Source of the DNA: Acidobacteriaceae bacterium
GTDB lineage: Bacteria; Acidobacteriota; Terriglobia; Terriglobales; SbA1
DNA: 7,800 nt
Assembly: GCA_003156615.1 (NCBI GenBank)
Contig: PMHI01000482.1
Coordinates: forward strand, 1-7,800
Reading direction: 5' to 3'
The notes under the pieces are model-generated. The model was not told the origin of the DNA. It did not search any database and saw only the letters and a list, made by a program, of their open reading frames with translations. Below, one piece after another: positions 5,766-7,800 of the stretch. A program made the position numbers and the translations under genes. The first letter of the stretch is position 1. Every line of letters starts with the position of its first letter.

Positions 5766-5818
5766 GTCAGCCAATTCCGAGTTGTTAAACAACTAGTAAC
5801 TTCCGGATTGGCGGTGAC
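5766..5818. repeat. Long imperfect palindrome with perfect 15-bp core dyad
   Basis: Left arm GTCAGCCAATTCCGAGTT (from 5766) pairs imperfectly with AACTTCCGGATTGGCGGTGAC (5798-5818); the reverse complement of the latter reads GTCACCGCCAATCCGGAAGTT. Inside is AGTTGTT-A-AACAACT (5780-5794), perfect 7-1-7. The arms share GCCAATCCG with the tandem units, so this is probably a rearranged member of the same repeat family. It could also be an operator for the amidohydrolase gene about 190-240 bp downstream. Confidence 0.45.
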
Positions 5819-5847
5819 TCGGGAGTAAAGCTCTCCAAGTCATCTGT

Positions 5848-5878
5848 CCGGAATGACGACTTTCCGGCAACTTGGGCC
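5848..5878 (+). repeat. Right-half repeat unit with small hairpin
   Basis: CGACTTTCCGGCAACTTGGG (from 5857) is intermediate between the GACTTTCCAGGC tail of copies A, B and C2 and the TTTTCGGTAACTTGGCC arm of the tandem unit, linking the two as one diverged half-site. CCGGAA (5848-5853) and TTCCGG (5862-5867) form a 6-bp stem. Confidence 0.5.
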
Positions 5879-5990
5879 GTCGCGGTCAACGAGTGCTTTG
5901 GCGATTTGGCGTCAATCCAAAAGCATCCCTGACGAGGAACGCGTTCATGGTTACATATTCTCGGATTATTTCCGGGTCTCGATTACCTTA

Positions 5991-5996
5991 TATACT
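5991..5996 (+). promoter_or_regulatory. Candidate -10 box (TATACT) directly before the amidohydrolase
   Basis: TATACT is followed by CGCCAAA and then ATG 6004, which would start transcription at about the start codon (leaderless). No clear -35 is visible. An alternative start, ATG 5947, has GAGGA at 5934-5938 with 8-nt spacing. Confidence 0.35.
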
Positions 5997-6003
5997 CGCC
6001 AAA

Positions 6004-7716
6004 ATGTCTTATATCCGAACGTTTGCCCTGCTCGCCGCAGCTCTTGGCAACTGCGCGTCGCTGCGCGCCCAGCAGGCCGACATGGTGCTCATCCACGGCA
6101 CCGTCCTGACTGTCGATGCGAAGGACACTGTCGCTCAGGCGCTCGCTATCCGCAGGGGCGGGATCGTTGCCGTCGGGACCGACGCTCAGATCATGAAGCT
6201 GGCAGGAAAGACAACCCGCATCGTCGACCTGCACGGACGCACCGCGACCCCCGGGATGATCGACACTCACAGCCATTACACGGAAGCTGGCGCCGAGGAC
6301 CTGTACTTTATCAAGCTCAACGACGCTACCAGCGTTGCTGACATCGTAGCCCGGGTAAAGGAGCGCGTCGCCGTGGCCAAGCCCGGAGAGTGGGTGCGTG
6401 GGCGCGGATGGGACGAGGGCAAACTCTCCGAGCGCCGCTATATCTACGCCGCTGACCTCGATGCCGTCTCACCCAATAATCCTGTTCTTCTTACCAACAC
6501 CAGCGGCCACTACGCGACGGTGAACAGCTATGTACTCAAGCTGGCGGGGATCGACGACGCAACCAGGAATCCGGCGAACGGCACCATAGATCGCGACGCC
6601 GCCGGGCATATCACCGGCGTCTTAAAGGAAGGTGCGCTGGCTCCAATTCGCGCTCTCATTCCGCCGTTCACGGCGGAGCAGATCAAGCAGGGAATCCTGA
6701 AAGAGATCGACGACCTCCATCGCGAAGGCGTCACAGCCTTCAAAGACACCGCCACACCGGCCCAGTGGAGTGCCCTTCATGCATTGAACGATGCGGGCCT
6801 GCTCGACGAACGGGTCTGCATGCTGTGGCGCGCCGGGGATTCGGTCGACTCCGCCCGGCAGACGCTCGCTGCGATCCAAGCCGCATTCCCCACGCCTCGC
6901 GAATATCAACATGGACGCCTCGCGGTCTGCGGGGCAAAGATCTTTATGGACGGCGCCGCCATCGCCGGCACAGCGTGGAGCTATCAGCCCTGGTTCAAGA
7001 ACGGCGTCATCGACCCCAGGAATACCGGTTATCCCAACATGGACCCGGAGGTATACCGGCAGATGGTCCGGCTCTTCCATCAGGCCGGCATCTCGGTCGG
7101 AACCCACGCCATCGGCGACCGCGCCATCGACTGGGTCGTCGATACCTATGCGATCGTGGAAAAAGAAAAGCCCATCCCCGGGCTGCGTCACTCCATCATC
7201 CATGCCAATTTCCCCACGACGCACGCCCTGGACGTGATGGCCGCGCTCGAAAAGCAATACGACGCCGGCTATCCGGAGGTGCAGCCTGTCTTTCTGTGGT
7301 GGTTTGGCCAGAGCTGGCTGCCCACCCTCGGAGCGGAGAGACTTGCCCTTATCTTTCCGCTCAAGACCTATTCAGACCGGGGAATTCGATGGAGTTCCGG
7401 AAGCGACTACGGTGTCGCGCCGCTCGCCCCGCGCTACGGCCTCTGGGCCGCGGTCGAGCGCGAGGCTCTCGACGGAACGCACCCCTTCAGCGCTTCGCAA
7501 GATGTCGACATCCACGTCGCGCTGCGCTCTTACACCGCCTCGGCCGCTCCGCAGCTCTTCCTAGAAAAGCAGATCGGGACCCTCGAAGCAGGCAAGCGTG
7601 CCGACATCGCCGTATGGGACCACAACCCCTACAGCATTCCTTCAGCAGACTTGAAGAAGCTGAAGTGCGAGATGACCATCGTGGATGGAAAGACCGTCTA
7701 CTCCTCGCCTGAATGA
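6004..7716 (+). CDS. Exported YtcJ-type amidohydrolase (amidohydrolase family 3)
   Basis: The protein has 570 residues, normal for the family, plus a signal peptide (MSYIRTFALLAAALGNCASL, cleavage near RAQ 22-24), so it should act outside the cytoplasm. Family hallmarks in order: DMVLIHGTVLTVDAKD composite-domain strand, TPGMIDTHSH with metal ligands H89 and H91, K312 in AKIFMDGA (the conserved lysine position), H368 in GTHAIGDRAID, H400 in IIHAN, D468 in SSGSDYG, and the C-terminal IGTLEAGKRADIAVWD. All expected metal and catalytic positions are present, so a working hydrolase of amide-type C-N bonds is likely, as in N-substituted formamide deformylase relatives; the real substrate is unknown. 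I chose ATG 6004 over ATG 5947: the intervening 19 codons are poor in third-position G+C unlike the gene, and 6004 gives a standard short n-region. The competing 5947 start has a better ribosome site. It stands alone, not in an operon. Confidence 0.92.
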   Translation: MSYIRTFALLAAALGNCASLRAQQADMVLIHGTVLTVDAKDTVAQALAIRRGGIVAVGTDAQIMKLAGKTTRIVDLHGRTATPGMIDTHSHYTEAGAEDLYFIKLNDATSVADIVARVKERVAVAKPGEWVRGRGWDEGKLSERRYIYAADLDAVSPNNPVLLTNTSGHYATVNSYVLKLAGIDDATRNPANGTIDRDAAGHITGVLKEGALAPIRALIPPFTAEQIKQGILKEIDDLHREGVTAFKDTATPAQWSALHALNDAGLLDERVCMLWRAGDSVDSARQTLAAIQAAFPTPREYQHGRLAVCGAKIFMDGAAIAGTAWSYQPWFKNGVIDPRNTGYPNMDPEVYRQMVRLFHQAGISVGTHAIGDRAIDWVVDTYAIVEKEKPIPGLRHSIIHANFPTTHALDVMAALEKQYDAGYPEVQPVFLWWFGQSWLPTLGAERLALIFPLKTYSDRGIRWSSGSDYGVAPLAPRYGLWAAVEREALDGTHPFSASQDVDIHVALRSYTASAAPQLFLEKQIGTLEAGKRADIAVWDHNPYSIPSADLKKLKCEMTIVDGKTVYSSPE

Positions 7717-7800
7717 GAGTCGACCACTCTACCACCGTCGCGCAGCACCCAATTTAGCGTGCTCTAACCCGTCCTCCGTGGACAACATAAGTCCCAGATC
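7717..7800. other. Trailing intergenic sequence
   Basis: Only a 5-bp stem (AGAGT-CGACC-ACTCT, beginning at the amidohydrolase stop) is visible. No U-tract, promoter or gene start is recognised before the window ends. Confidence 0.4.

Noticed and set aside
5548..5878. CRISPR array
   Set aside because: Units are diverged, palindromic and adjacent, with no regular unique spacers and no cas genes nearby.
6622..7257. 211-codon minus-strand frame and a 315-codon plus-strand frame (6765-7712) within the amidohydrolase
   Set aside because: Both are out-of-frame shadows in G+C-rich DNA; the amidohydrolase frame has all catalytic motifs.

Overview
The window looks like a chromosomal segment of an Acidobacteriota species (Terriglobia-like). 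The main reason is the large secreted protein at 2390-5167. It combines the 'VWFA-related Acidobacterial domain' architecture with a C-terminal beta-rich module that I associate with that phylum. The rest fits: G+C-rich coding DNA, a Tat-exported flavoprotein, a TetR regulator and an exported YtcJ-type amidohydrolase.

Layout. (1) 1-469, minus: the N-terminal part of a Tat-exported FAD-binding oxidoreductase that runs off the left edge. (2) 470-704: a gap with a perfect 15-bp dyad. (3) 705-1322, minus: a TetR-family repressor with a WHG-type C-terminal domain. (4) 1323-1697: a divergent control region with a -35 box, an operator-like palindrome, a Shine-Dalgarno and an ATG. The frame from that ATG dies after 14 codons, and the region then passes into repeat-bearing non-coding DNA. 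(5) 1698-2069, minus: a small protein I cannot name, bracketed by two same-direction copies of a dispersed repeat. (6) 2070-2389: non-coding, with one of these repeat copies and small dyads. (7) 2390-5167, plus: the VWFA-related secreted protein. (8) 5168-6003: an 836-bp gap. Its left part holds a possible minus-strand gene remnant. Its right part is packed with units of the same palindromic repeat family, two of them in tandem. (9) 6004-7716, plus: the exported amidohydrolase. (10) 7717-7800: nothing recognisable.

The genes do not form one operon or pathway. They are separate transcription units divided by long, repeat-rich intergenic regions, as in a rearranged or accessory stretch. The most unusual content is in the gaps. 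There is a palindromic intergenic repeat family (core GGGGAASTTACCGAAAAC followed by a diverged inverted half) with at least four clear copies in one orientation. There is also a TetR control region whose divergent target gene appears to be missing. I found no CRISPR array, tRNA, rRNA or complete transposase.
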